Below, piece by piece: positions 14,384-24,762 of a DNA stretch of 64,000 nucleotides; the stretch's first letter is position 1, and the number at the start of each line of letters is the position of its first letter. Below the pieces are notes generated by a model, which ran no database searches, was not told the origin of the DNA, and worked only from the letters and a program-made list of their open reading frames with translations. The stretch comes from Motacilla alba alba. Its lineage: Eukaryota; Chordata; Aves; Passeriformes; Motacillidae. A program made the translations under genes and the position numbers. The stretch is from NCBI RefSeq assembly GCF_015832195.1, contig NC_052021.1:23480286-23544285 (forward strand), read 5' to 3'.

Positions 14384-14394
14384 AAGATGGCGGC
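14384..14394 (+). promoter_or_regulatory. BORCS7: YY1/TISU-type initiator over the BORCS7 start codon
   Basis: The sequence AAGATGGCGGC is an exact YY1 core and matches the TISU element (SAASATGGCGGC) except for T at the first position. TISU elements mark TATA-less housekeeping genes with very short 5'UTRs and combine transcription and translation initiation roles. Confidence 0.55.
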
Positions 14395-16348
14395 GGGGGG
14401 CGCGGCGGATGCCCAGGCGCGCTTCGGCCACTCGGTGAAAGGGCTCCTGACCGAGAAGGTGACGAGCTGCGGCACCGACGTGATCGCTCTCACTAAGCAG
14501 GTGCTGAAGGGCTCCCGTAGCGCAGAGGTGAGCGGCAGGTGCAGGCGGGCGGCCGATTACAGGGCCGGAGCGGAGCTGGGAGCGGGGAGGGCGGCGCAAC
14601 GCATGCTGGGAGCTGTAGTCCGAGGAGGGGACGCATCCTTGTGCCTGGGCAGGGACGGGGACAGCGGGACCGGAATGCGGGCACGGCTGGGCAGAGCCTC
14701 GGGACTCCGGCGGTGGCAGGCGGGAGGGTGACTGCCAGCTCCTCATGGTGACAGGTGGGAGCGGTGCCTCAGGCGCTCCCGATGGATGGAATCCCCGCAC
14801 AGTGTCACCCCGAGTGTCACCCAGCCAGCCGTCACGGGGGCCTCGGGAAACGCAAAGCGTCTCAGCCTAGTCTGTACGTTTGTCTTATAGCTCCTGGGTC
14901 AAGCTGCGAGAAACATGGTGATGCAAGAAGATGCCATCTTGCACTCGGAAGATGTAAGCTGTGTTCTTGTGCTCGAGCAGCAGCGTTCCTAGGGACGGGA
15001 GGAGAGAAGGGTGGTGAGGACAGTTTGCAGCCGTGCTACCAGAGCCCTGGAGTCAAATACATGACTTCAGGCACCAGGGCTGGTGGCCAGAATAATTTAG
15101 TGCTTCCTCAGATCCTGGGCTGCTGGACTCCTGGCGTCCTGCAGGCCGGTCAACCCTCAGGCTGTGCCCTTTGTGACAGAAAGCTTGTGGGACTGTGGGC
15201 TGAAATAAAGCACTTGTGTCTCTGCCTGTCACTGGGAAAGGAGAAGGAACTGTGCCACTACTGACAGATACCAGCAGGGGTGTTATGCAGTCATTGCAGC
15301 AACAGAGTGGTGGCTGTGCTGGAGGAACCCCATGGGCATTAGGACAGCTGCACTGTGATTTCTGTAGGCATTCATTCTTTGTTTTGTTCTTCACAGAGTT
15401 TAAGAAAAATGGCCATAATAACTACTCATCTACAGTACCAGTAAGTAGGGGACAGCAGTAAGTAGGCATTCTCTCTTGGGGGCTGAGTGGGTCCCTCAGT
15501 CCTTCTCTGTTCTCCTTAAAGACTTTGCATGAAGCTGCCAGCTCAGACTGATCCCTCCTTTGCAGTTCTTCAAAGCTGAGCCAGCCTTGGAGCTGGAATT
15601 TTCCAGCCCTCTTCAGGCTGTTTTGGGGTGGGAGCTGAAATTTTTGTCTCCTGTTTGCCATGCACTGTGTCGCCCATGAGTGTGTATGATGCACCTGGGA
15701 CTAAGAAGGAGAAGCCAGTGCTGCTTCTGTCCCCTAGAACTTAATCCAGAAACACCCTGGAGTTTTGGCCTCTTGAGCCCTTGTTCGACATAACATAAAC
15801 CATGGCTGAGATTTTGTTTTTCTAATGCTCTTTTTGTCTTTCCTTTTCTCATCTAGGCAAGAAGCAATTCAAAAGAAGTGAGTTCTGGGAGGACCTGGGG
15901 AACATGCTGTGGGGGTAGAAAGGGGAAGGTGATGGAGTTGGATAGGGGAAAGCAGAATGGAAAGGTTTTTGCAGCTGCCTTTGAGGCAGTTGCTGGCCCA
16001 GCAGTTTAACACTTCAGTATTGTGAAGAGATTGGATTCATATCCAAGCTTCCTTTTGTTTCACTGATGTGATAGAGGATGTGAGGTTGCTTGTGAGAGGA
16101 GATGAGGGTGGTGGGAGCAGAGCTGTGTACAGCAGGGTGCACGAAGTGAGGTTTCCTTTGTGGGGACACAGAGGAGGGTCAGGGGACCGCAGGGTTTCTC
16201 TTTGCTGTAGTGTCAGCTCTAGAGCTGCTCTGGTCCCTTGGGCACAGGCAGCACAACACGGATCTCACCATGAATCTCCTCTTGCTTGGTGCCCAGCGTG
16301 GAGCGCTCATCAAACCTTCAGGACCAGCTGAGTCACTTGCTGAAATGA
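14387..16348 (+). CDS. BORCS7: BORCS7, BLOC-1-related complex subunit 7 (complete, 5 exons)
   Basis: BORCS7 is a subunit of BORC, the lysosome-surface complex that recruits ARL8 and couples lysosomes to kinesin for outward transport. Exons: 14387-14527, 14891-14953, 15397-15440, 15857-15877 (a 21-bp microexon) and 16297-16348, totalling 321 bp (106 aa plus TGA). All introns are GT..AG. The protein starts MAAGGAADAQARFGHSVKGL and continues through KVTSCGTDVIALTKQVLKGS, LLGQAARNMVMQEDAILHSED, SLRKMAIITTHLQYQ, QEAIQKN and VERSSNLQDQLSHLLK, matching vertebrate BORCS7 nearly end to end; only the first ten residues vary. It is small, helical and without catalytic motifs. It starts within a YY1/TISU-like motif, is divergent from CYP17A1, and lies 1.7 kb upstream of AS3MT on the same strand, an arrangement for which read-through transcripts are annotated in human. 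Confidence 0.96.
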
Positions 16349-17510
16349 GGGGGAGCTGAAGGCTTGAGGAAATCTCGACCAGCACTGAGGGAGTGAAGTG
16401 TTCTCCCCCTTCCAGCCCCTGGGGCTCAGAACTATGTCTGGATGATGCTGGATTTCAGCTGGGAGATGTGCAGAGTCTGTGCTTCTGGGCACGTGGCCCC
16501 TCTCATCTGCCTGCATCCACACCTCTGCTCCAGAATGTTCATCTGCACCTGGCTGAAACAAACTTCCCTGAAACTTTGCTCCTCCCAATAATTCCTGTGT
16601 CTGCTTACTTCCCGTGTAGCGTGAAGTGCTCAGCCCACCCCAGCACCCTTGGCAAGAAATGCAGAGTTGAGGCATGGCCTTTAAATGCAGGTGCCTGCAG
16701 TTTGCCACTGGTCTGTATTTAGCCACAGAGGTGGCACAGAGTGCAGTTTATTTAGGGCATTTTAATCAGTGTGAGCTGCAAGTGCCTGGGCGGGTGAGAT
16801 GTGCTTCAGTGTAGGCTGAGGTGCCAGTCCCAGCACAGAATTTCTGAAACCAGGAATCTAAGCACACTTATCTGCCAGTGGCCTAGCTGGATGTGGTTTG
16901 GCCATCATCTTCCTCAGAGGTTATCTTATTTTCCTCTCTGCCAGAGTTTGGAACATCATCCCTTTGCCAGCCCATATGTGCTGCATTCAGCCTTCAACTG
17001 CATTCCTTCTCCTGGGCTGCTGCTCCAGCTTTTGATGAAGCAGCCTTGGCTGTGATGTGTGTTTGTATCTGGTTGGGAGGGTATCCAAAGGCCCATCTGG
17101 GAATCAGGCAAGAGAGCATCAGGAGCTGGTGTGCTCAGTTCTACACTGCTCTGCTGAAGACTAGTGAGACCAGTCACATCCAGGACCAGCTATAAATACT
17201 GTGTCTTGTTTTTGGTAAGTCACTTATCTGGAGCACTTGGAGTGCACGGGAAGCACTTGTTTCCCTGAGTGTGCTTTTCACCAGCTGATAAAAGCAGGCA
17301 GGCTGAGAGCTGACACAGGCCTGCCACATTGCTGTTGGAATGCTGCTGGAGTCTGGCTCCTGTGCTGTAGAGCCTTCTCAGACTAGATTTCACCATCCCT
17401 GTCAGTATTTTTGCCTTGGGTGACGTTCTGAGCCCAGCTTTGCAGGTGCACTTTGAGAATGAGAGTTTTCCCTGAGACTTTCTTGCTGGGAATAAAAGCT
17501 GTCCTGAACA
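16349..17510 (+). other. BORCS7: BORCS7 3' untranslated region (inferred)
   Basis: This stretch follows the stop codon up to the first clear AATAAA (17491-17496). It holds no recognisable gene or repeat. The extent is inferred from that signal alone. Confidence 0.5.
17491..17496 (+). terminator. BORCS7: Polyadenylation signal AATAAA, probably BORCS7
   Basis: AATAAA lies about 1.14 kb after the BORCS7 stop and is followed by a T/G-rich stretch (ttctgtttctag). It is the first canonical hexamer downstream of the stop and precedes the AS3MT promoter region. Confidence 0.5.
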
Positions 17511-17859
17511 CCACCAAGCAGCACTCCGTCCTGGATTCTGTTTCTAGCGGTCCCTGTGCACTGGGGAGACTGTTTGGGATGGTGGGTCTCTGCCCCTCAG
17601 GATCCTCTGTTCTGCTTCAGCTCGGAGGGGCTTTGCGGAGGCAGTGTGACCTTGCTGCAGGTGGCTCGTCCCTTCCAAAGTCCTGTCCTCTGCAGAGCCT
17701 ACAGCAGTCCCGTAGCCTTTGGGACAAGCAGGGACAGGGCTGCACTGTTGTAGAGGTGCAGAGCTGTTGGGGAACTGGCAGCAGGGTGGGTTTTGGGGGT
17801 GTGGGTGCAGCAGGAACCATGAGTGATGGCAGTGTGCTCAGCAGGGGAGCAGGGCCAGC

Positions 17860-18031
17860 AGCCTCGCTGTGCCTGTGTCCCGCGGGGCCCTGTGCCAGGG
17901 GCCTGGGCAGGCGGGAGCCGCTGTCAGGGCGGAAGCCAGGCCCGGGCAGCGTGGGATGCCGGGACAGCACGGGATACTGGGGAGGAGCCCGGGCTGGGCA
18001 GAGTCCGGCTGAGGCCCTGCAGCTGGAGGCA
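17860..18031 (+). promoter_or_regulatory. AS3MT: Probable AS3MT promoter and noncoding exon 1
   Basis: A GC- and CpG-rich stretch ends in a strong donor (GGAGGCA|GTAAGA, intron from 18032). Joined to exon 2, whose coding part begins TG, it creates GGCATGG, a start codon in good context. No other base within view supplies an in-frame methionine upstream of the conserved N-terminus. The transcription start is not determined; no TATA box is evident. Confidence 0.55.
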
Positions 18032-21000
18032 GTAAGACAGCCCTGGGCCCCTGCCGGGGGTGCTGGGACTGCCCTTGGGGCCAAGGGCTCTGCAAAGCAG
18101 GGGAGGGGGATTGCTTGGGGGCTCATCTCTCCGGAGCAGCTGGGACTGCAATTTTGGGATGGAGGGATGTTGTCAGGTGCCTCCTGGAGCGTCCTATTAG
18201 ACTGCAAGTTTGGGGGGATTCTCAGGGTTCTGCTGGGGGAGAGCAAAAAGTGCTGTGGTATCTGGGGGAAGAGGGGGATTCAGAACTGTTGGGAGGACCT
18301 GGTGTGGCACCCATCTCTGTGGTGTCAGCCACCAGCCCCACATTCCCGTTGCAGTGGCAACTCCCAGTAGGGAGCAGATCCACCAGGAGGTGCAGGTGAG
18401 AAGTGTGGATGGGAGCTGGGGAGGGACGGGGCAGTTGGGCAGGGGGTGTGTGCCTGGGCTGTGCTAGAGTTCCTGCTGCCATTAGAGGATAAAGCTTGTT
18501 TCTGGGCCCAGATGAAAATGCCAGGTGCAGTCGGCAGCTTTGCTCCTGTTTCACACAGGAATGGGGCGTGGAGCAACCTTCCCTGCCCTTGTTCCCTGGA
18601 CCCTTCTCAGCCAGGGAAATGGTGGCTGCAGCCTGCAAAGTTACTGAAAATGGGGATTAAATTCCCTCCTGCACAAACACATCAGTGCCTGTGAGCAAAG
18701 GCAGCTGGGGAAGATGGGGGCAAAGGGATGCCTGATCTTACTGTAGTTTTTGGCTCGGTGGAAATGAGAGTGCCAGTGCCAGAGGAGGTGTGCACATGTA
18801 CAGGCCAAGTGCAGGCATGGCCCCCATGTTTTAGAGCATAGGGAGCTCCCAGGGCTTAACTTGGCACAGTTTAGTGGCCTCTGTCTTTCCCATCTCAGGA
18901 CTACTATGGCAAAGAGCTGCAGAAGTCAGAGGACCTCAAAACCAATGCATGCATCACCTCAGCCAGGCCCGTTTCCAAGCTGGTGAGAGATGCTCTGGAG
19001 CGCATCCATGAGGAGGTGGTGGCCAGGTAAACCGCAGGGTCTCTGCGCCACTGCCGCATCCCCGTGGGCTGCGGCCCCTTCTCAGCTGTGCCATGGGGCA
19101 TCTCCACCCAGCTCAGCTCAGCATCCACCCAGGTACTATGGCTGCGGTCTGGTGATCCCCGAGTGCCTGACGTCGTGCTGGATTCTGGACCTGGGCAGCG
19201 GTAGCGGCAGGGACTGCTACCTGCTGAGCCAGCTGGTCGGGGAGCAGGGCCACGTCACCGGGATAGATATGACCGAGGGCCAGGTACGGCACAGATCTGG
19301 GGCTCCCTGTCATCCTTCCAGCACACCCCCCACATCACTCCCTTCCTCCTGCCAGGTTGAGGTGGCAAAGAAGCACATTGCCTACCACACGGATAAGTTT
19401 GGCTACCGAAAGCCGAACGTGGAGTTCTTCCATGGTTACATGGAGAAGCTGGGTGATGCTGGACTGGCTGACGAGAGCTACGATATTGTCATGTAGGTGC
19501 CGTGCAGGGCACAGTCACCCCCAGTCCCACTGCTTCCTGGGGCTGTGGGCTGGGTCTGCATCCCAATGGGTCACTGATTCAGAAGCACATGTTAGAAAAA
19601 GGGAAGTCCCAAGCCAGAGTCTGGATTAGAGCCTGGGAATATAAACTGCCCTTTTCATGGTCAAATTGGTGTTTCCAAATCCGGTGTGAAGTGATGGGAC
19701 ACACAGCAGTTGGTGGTGCTACATGTGCAAGAGGGTGAAAATAAGCCTTGGTCTCCTCCCCCACAGCTCCAACTGTGTGATCAACCTTGCCCCTGACAAG
19801 AGGGCTGTGCTGCAGGAGGCCTTTCGTGTGCTGAAGGTGATGGTGGGCTCATGCCCGTGGCAGCAAAGCAGGCTTGGGGTGGCCCTGTTGTTGAAGTGCC
19901 ACTGAGAAGCAGCAAATGGGATCTGGCGAGGCGTGGATAGGCAGGATGGGGTCAGGGGAGGGCATCTCTGCGGAGGGTCCCAAGTAGGGTAAGATTAGGG
20001 GGTTCCCAATTCTCCTTGCCCCTTTTGTCTCTTTGCTTCTTGAGGCCTCCCTTCTCTCCTTGCTGCCCTCCAGCCGGGGGGAGAGATGTACTTCAGTGAT
20101 GTCTACGCCAGCCAGCGCCTGAGCGAGACCATCCGGAAGCACCGGGTGTTGTGGGGTGCGTAGGGCTGTGGGATGGGGGTGACATGGCATGGGGGGACTG
20201 GACCTTTGCCTCCATCCCCCACGTCTGTGGTCTCATACCAGGAGAATGCCTGGCAGGAGCCCTGTACTGGAGAGACCTGTACAGCATTGCTGAGGAGGTG
20301 GGGTTCAGCCCCCCGTGCCTGGTCACTGCCAGTCCCATCACCATTGGCGACAAGAAGCTGGAGGGCATTGTCGGTGAGGATCCAGCCAGGCAGTGCCAGC
20401 TGTGGGAGGCTCTGCTGGGATCCCAGCCCAGGTGTTCAGTGCCCAAGCCACCAACCTCTCCCTCGTAGGCAACTGCCGCTTTGTTTCCGCAACTTACCGC
20501 CTGTTCAAGGTGCCGGGTGGCAGCCGGACCGGGCCAGGACAGGTCACCTACAATGGCGGGATTGTGGGGCACGAGCGAGAGCTGGTGTTTGATGCCAACT
20601 TCACCTTCAAGGTTTGGGGAAGCATGCTGGGGCTCTGTAAGGAAGAGTTAAAGCTGATGAAGCTGCTACTCAGCAGCATCCTCGGTGATCTGGGGGGCAA
20701 GCTTTGGTGGAGGGGATGGTGGGTGGGAGCCGAGGGGCTGTGTAAACCCAGGGGAATGCAAATATCCAGGAAAGGGAGGCAGATGCATGCATCGCTTTGT
20801 GGCAAAGGTAGAAGTAGGACATCATGGTGGCTTCCCAAAATGGTTTGAAGCCTGATGCTTGGGTTTTGTGGGTGTTTCTTCAGGTTTTGGGCCAAGATGT
20901 GCTCCTGCTTTCACTCTCCCCATCATCATGGGTGGCTGGAGTCCCCTGGGACACATAACCAGGACCCCAGACCTGTGACCATTCCTCTGCCCCCAGGAAG

Positions 21001-22034
21001 GAGAGGTGGTGGACGTGGATGCTGAGATGGCTGCGATCTTGCAGAGCTCCAGGTTTGCGGAGAAGTTCCTGATCCGAGCTGGTGGGGCCAACACTGCAGC
21101 ACCGCAGGGCTGCTGTAGCAAAGGAGTGAAGGTTGGTAGAAGGCAGCTCTGTGGCTGGGTTAAGGACTTAGGACATGGATGTCCCATGCCATCAGAGTTG
21201 CTATGGGGTATCAGAAGGGCTGTAGCATGATACCAAGACACCTGACTCCTTCTGGGCTGGGCAGGAGCTTGTGGGACACCAAGAGTGGGGCCTGGTACCT
21301 GAGTCGGGACAAACTGTACCCCTACCCAAGCTGGAGTCCTCCAAAGGGGGATCTGTTCTAACCACCCCAGCATGTCCATGGGAACTGGCGAGGCTGACAG
21401 CTGGACTTCTCTGAGGTCTCCCATGGGGAGTCATCCTTCCCCTGAGGGAATTGCTGTGCACAGCCTGCCCCAGGGAGATGATGGCCCATCCCCACGGTTT
21501 CTTCCTGCCCATTGCTCTCCCATTTGCTGATGGAAGAGCAGGTTGGCCCTGGCTGCCAACCCTGACCCTGCAGCACAAAGCATTCTATCTGCTGGAAACC
21601 TATCTCTTCTCCTTGGTGGTCCCTGCAGCCTGTAGCTGGGCCAGGAGATACAAGGGAGATAACACCCACAGCTGCGTATCCCTGAAATATAGCCTCGTGC
21701 TTAGTAAGGGGAGATTTTCTCAGGACTCTGTCCAAGCAGGAGGCATTTCTCAGATAAAAGCAGAGCCAAAGTCCCAGACAAGCTCGTGGCTTCTTCCTTG
21801 CTGCAGGAAAAAGCAGCTGGAGTGACCTAGAAGCTGCCCCCCATGATAGCTAAGGAAGTGCCAAGTGCCACTTTCTCAGGTGCCTCTAGCTTCCCACTGG
21901 CCTGATCCTGCCCTGGGTTTTTCTCTGTCCTTCAGAAGAAGATCTGTGATCCCTTCCAGCTGCTGGAGCAGCTGAGAGCCCCAGGTCCTGCCAGCTGTCT
22001 TGGTGGCACCTGTGGTCCCCCAGGGTGCTGCTGA
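18031..22034 (+). CDS. AS3MT: AS3MT, arsenite methyltransferase (complete, split start codon)
   Basis: AS3MT uses S-adenosylmethionine to methylate trivalent arsenic in the cytosol. Coding exons: 18031 (the A of ATG), 18355-18395, 18899-19026, 19133-19283, 19356-19492, 19767-19836, 20074-20155, 20242-20373, 20469-20611, 20997-21131 and 21936-22034, totalling 1119 bp (372 aa plus TGA); human is 375. The inferred N-terminus is MATPSREQIHQEVQDYYG. The SAM-binding motif I is ILDLGSGSGRD (residues 74-84). The four cysteines needed for arsenic binding and redox, Cys32, Cys61, Cys156 and Cys206, fall at exactly the human numbers, which independently supports the split-codon start. Other conserved blocks: YFSDVY, LWGEC, FVSATYRLF, DANFTFKEGE, and a Cys-rich tail ending GCC-type. 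The exon 9 donor (AAG|GTTTGG) is weak. The gene looks intact and functional. Confidence 0.95.
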
Positions 22035-22118
22035 GTGGCAAGTGGTGTCCCCACACCCCTGTTGGAAGTCAGTGGGGTGAGAGGACATGGCCGCAGTGAT
22101 GATTTTCACCAGAGAGCC

Positions 22119-22124
22119 AATAAA
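22119..22124 (+). terminator. AS3MT: Polyadenylation signal AATAAA of AS3MT
   Basis: AATAAA lies 85 bases after the stop codon, followed by a T/G-rich tract (gctgtgtatttgtag). This gives a 3'UTR of about 110 bases. A second AATAAA sits in a hairpin loop at 22776-22781. Confidence 0.75.
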
Positions 22125-22770
22125 TTCATGTCAGAGCTCAAAGGCTGTGTATTTGTAGCTGCCACAGGGCCGTGGGTGCTGTGCTTCCCTGGCAGGGCTG
22201 GTGGGGCAGGTTTTGCCTGGCTGCAGTGAGGATCTGTCCTGTGAGTCCCCTCGCTGTGGGGCTGACAGTGGCTGTGTGGCTTGGGCACACAGGCAGGGGC
22301 AGTCTCTGTCTCACTTGCAGTCCTGCAGCCTGTTCCAGAAGATGGGGGTTGCTCTCTCTTTCCCTGTGCAGGCCACTGAAGTTTCTGTTTTCCCCAGACT
22401 CCATCTAGTTGGAAAGCCCTGAGTCCCCTGCAGGCATCGCACCTGCAGAGTTTTGCAGGGAAATTCAGCAGTTCTGGAAAAGCAGAAACACATCCAGCTT
22501 TATCCCACAGCAGGCAAAGATCAAGATGGGAGGGCTTTTAGGGTGTGGTGGGAGGCGATGGATTGCATTCCTGTTGCTCACCATGAATCCCACAGGACCT
22601 GGCCTGCAGAAGGTGCTTGGGAAAGGCAGGGGGCTGCTGAACAGCTATACTTAGAAATAAGGGACCATTTCCACCCCTCCTCACACAGTAATTTTACAGG
22701 AGGGGCCAGATTTCCCATCTCTGCCATTTAAGCATCATCTTGCTGTGGCATGGGGGAAGTTAAGAAGCAA

Positions 22771-22790
22771 AACCCAATAAAATTTGGGTT
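22771..22790. repeat. Short perfect hairpin carrying AATAAA
   Basis: AACCCAA and TTGGGTT form a 7-bp stem around the loop TAAAAT, placing an AATAAA hexamer (22776-22781) across the stem-loop boundary. It may act as an alternative AS3MT polyadenylation site or be coincidence. Confidence 0.6.
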
Positions 22791-23635
22791 CAAAAAGAAA
22801 CAGGCCAATGCCAAGGATGCTCTGCCATAGTAGTAGCAGTGGCTGAGGAGGGTCCAGGTGTTCAGGACACCTGAAATTGTTCTGAAATTGTGTGGAATGC
22901 CCTCACTGATGGGACCTGGGGAGGAAGAAGCTGTTTAATACACACACCCCACCCCCAGCCCTCTTCCTAGATTACTTACAAAGACTTCATCCAAGTCCCC
23001 AAACAGCTCATCCTGGGAGGTTTGCAGCAATTAGCTCCTGCTATCAAAGACAGCCTTCCCAGTGGGAAGGGAAAAGCAGGTGGGGCTCCTACCTGCAAAT
23101 CCCTTCATTAAAAATACATGAGTCCCTGGCATGGCCTTTCAACTTGCCTGGGAAGAGCTGCACCCGCAGTGAGATCCCCGCTCTGTGCATACAGAAAAAG
23201 GCCACAGCTCAAATGCCACTATATTTGCATTGCACTATGTTTTTCCCAAATTCTCAGCATGTCAGGAAGGAAGCAGCTCAGAGAACTTGACTTTGAAGTG
23301 GAGCATTAGAGGTCCTCACCAGGCTGTGGTGCAGTGGTGTCCTCTTTGCCTGGCTTTACTTGTGCATGCACAGCCTTAGGGTTTTTAGCCCCCAGTGTAT
23401 GAAAAGAGGAGGTCCTGCAGCCCTATCCCATGTGAGGAACCCCAACATAATCTGTCCAACACCCCAGTCTGTGTTTTGGTGATTGCAGAGATGGCCCAAA
23501 TCCTGTTCTAGTGTGAAGCTCTGCAGCACTGGTGTCCTCCCTCGGCAGGCAGAGAGGGTGTTGTGACGGCAGCAGCCAGAGGTTGTGATGGTCTGATTCA
23601 CTCTGAGGGGAAAGGGAAGGGATTCCTGAGTCTCT

Positions 23636-23675
23636 GCTAACCACACCCTGTGGTTAGCAGGGTGTCACTGTGGTT
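23636..23675. promoter_or_regulatory. RUNX-like inverted repeat plus third site
   Basis: A perfect inverted repeat, GCTAACCACA and TGTGGTTAGC, separated by CCC (23636-23658) contains two head-to-head RUNX consensus sites (AACCACA/TGTGGTT). A third TGTGGTT lies at 23669-23675. It sits 1.5 kb upstream of the CNNM2 start codon. The function is inferred from motif only. Confidence 0.45.
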
Positions 23676-24519
23676 CAGGGACACCTGTCACCTCCTTAGG
23701 GGAGCAGAACTCCCTCAGGATAAGCTGAATGAGGTTTGGGACCAGGAAAGATTTGTGGTGTGGCTACAGCCCCCAGAGGACTGTGCTCTTCTTTCCATCT
23801 TACTGGGTTGCCCTGCACATTTATTCTTCCATTTTCCCAGCACTTAAACAGCAGGGAGAGTGTTTCACCGCCCCTAAAGGGTGGCAGCCACCCCAAGCCG
23901 CACTGGTGGCTGTTTGGCTCTCCAGGATGCTGAACTGTTCCCCGGCTCCTTCATAAGCGATGGACGTGGAGCGACGGTGGCCGGGCCTGGGGCGTGTGTT
24001 GCCGCAGCTGGGATCGCGGCACAGCAGCCGAGGCCTCGGAGCAGCCGGGCTCTCAGGGCGGTGGGACATGGCACAGGGAATGTGCGGGTGCTTTCCCGAA
24101 TCGGGGCTCTCGGCCCTCCGTGCATCCCTGAACTGAGGATGAGCAGAGCGGGACATCTGGGGCGGCTCTGGATGTCCCCAACGGGAGCTCCAAACCCCGG
24201 CCCCGCTCACCCCGCGCCGCGGCACGGGGCGGCGGAGCGGAGCAGAGGTGAGGAAGGAGCGGGGCCCGTCCATATTCGGTATTTCAGGGTTAATTCCGCT
24301 CTCGGGCGCGACACAAACCGGGAGATGTCGGGGCGGAAGGTGCCCGTGGGCCGCAGTGCGACAGCTCGATTTCTTGAACGTCGCACGGTACTGCACCGGC
24401 GGCGGCTCGGGGCCGACTGGGGAACGGGCAGGCTGAGAGAGCCGCCTCCGCCGCAGCAGATCCCGGCGGGAGGCACCGGGGCGCGCCCCGTCGGGCCGGG
24501 CCCACGAGGCGCGGCGGGA

Positions 24520-24535
24520 CCGCCAGGGGGCGCTG
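24520..24535 (+). promoter_or_regulatory. CTCF-like binding site
   Basis: CCGCCAGGGGGCGCTG matches the classical CTCF core (CCACCAGGGGGCGC) at all but one or two positions. It lies about 670 bases upstream of the CNNM2 start codon, in plus orientation, at the edge of the promoter island. Confidence 0.6.
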
Positions 24536-24762
24536 CGCGACCGCCAACCGGTGCGGCGCGCGGACGCGGGGCGGCGCTCCCGGGCCACAGAAGGGGGCGA
24601 GAGGCGCGGCGGGTCCGAGGGGAGAGACGGTCGCCGCAGGCCGGGCGGGAGCGACGGGGGAAGCGGGATCGCTCGGTCCGTTCGGCCGCCCCGTGCCCCG
24701 GCGCGGGCGCTCCCGGGGCCGCTCCTGCCGAGCGCAGCGTGCGCCTGCCGCACCGCACCCCC

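Larger units (their letters stand above)
13548..14386. promoter_or_regulatory. Divergent CYP17A1/BORCS7 intergenic promoter region
   Basis: Only 839 bases separate the two initiation codons, which point away from each other. The CYP17A1 side has a TATA box and a candidate SF-1 site. The BORCS7 side is TATA-less and GC-rich (GGGCGGGG just before the start) with a YY1/TISU-like initiator. The middle (about 14018-14215) is a degenerate decamer repeat. Long minus-strand open frames across this segment are by-products of GC-rich sequence. Confidence 0.6.
22135..24000. other. Intergenic region between AS3MT and CNNM2
   Basis: No coding sequence is recognisable. It contains a hairpin with an AATAAA loop (22771-22790), a RUNX-like inverted repeat (23636-23658) and, from about 23.95 kb, rising CpG content leading into the CNNM2 island. 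The open frames here have no family resemblance. Confidence 0.7.

Noticed and set aside
18354..18356. GTG read through from the genome as a possible non-AUG AS3MT start
   Set aside because: The preceding bases are a clear acceptor (TTGCAG), so the G belongs to the intron; splicing to the A at 18031 gives a proper ATG.
17453..18370. 305-codon plus-strand frame between BORCS7 and AS3MT
   Set aside because: Gly/Ser/Ala-rich with no family resemblance; it spans the BORCS7 polyadenylation signal and the AS3MT exon 1 donor.
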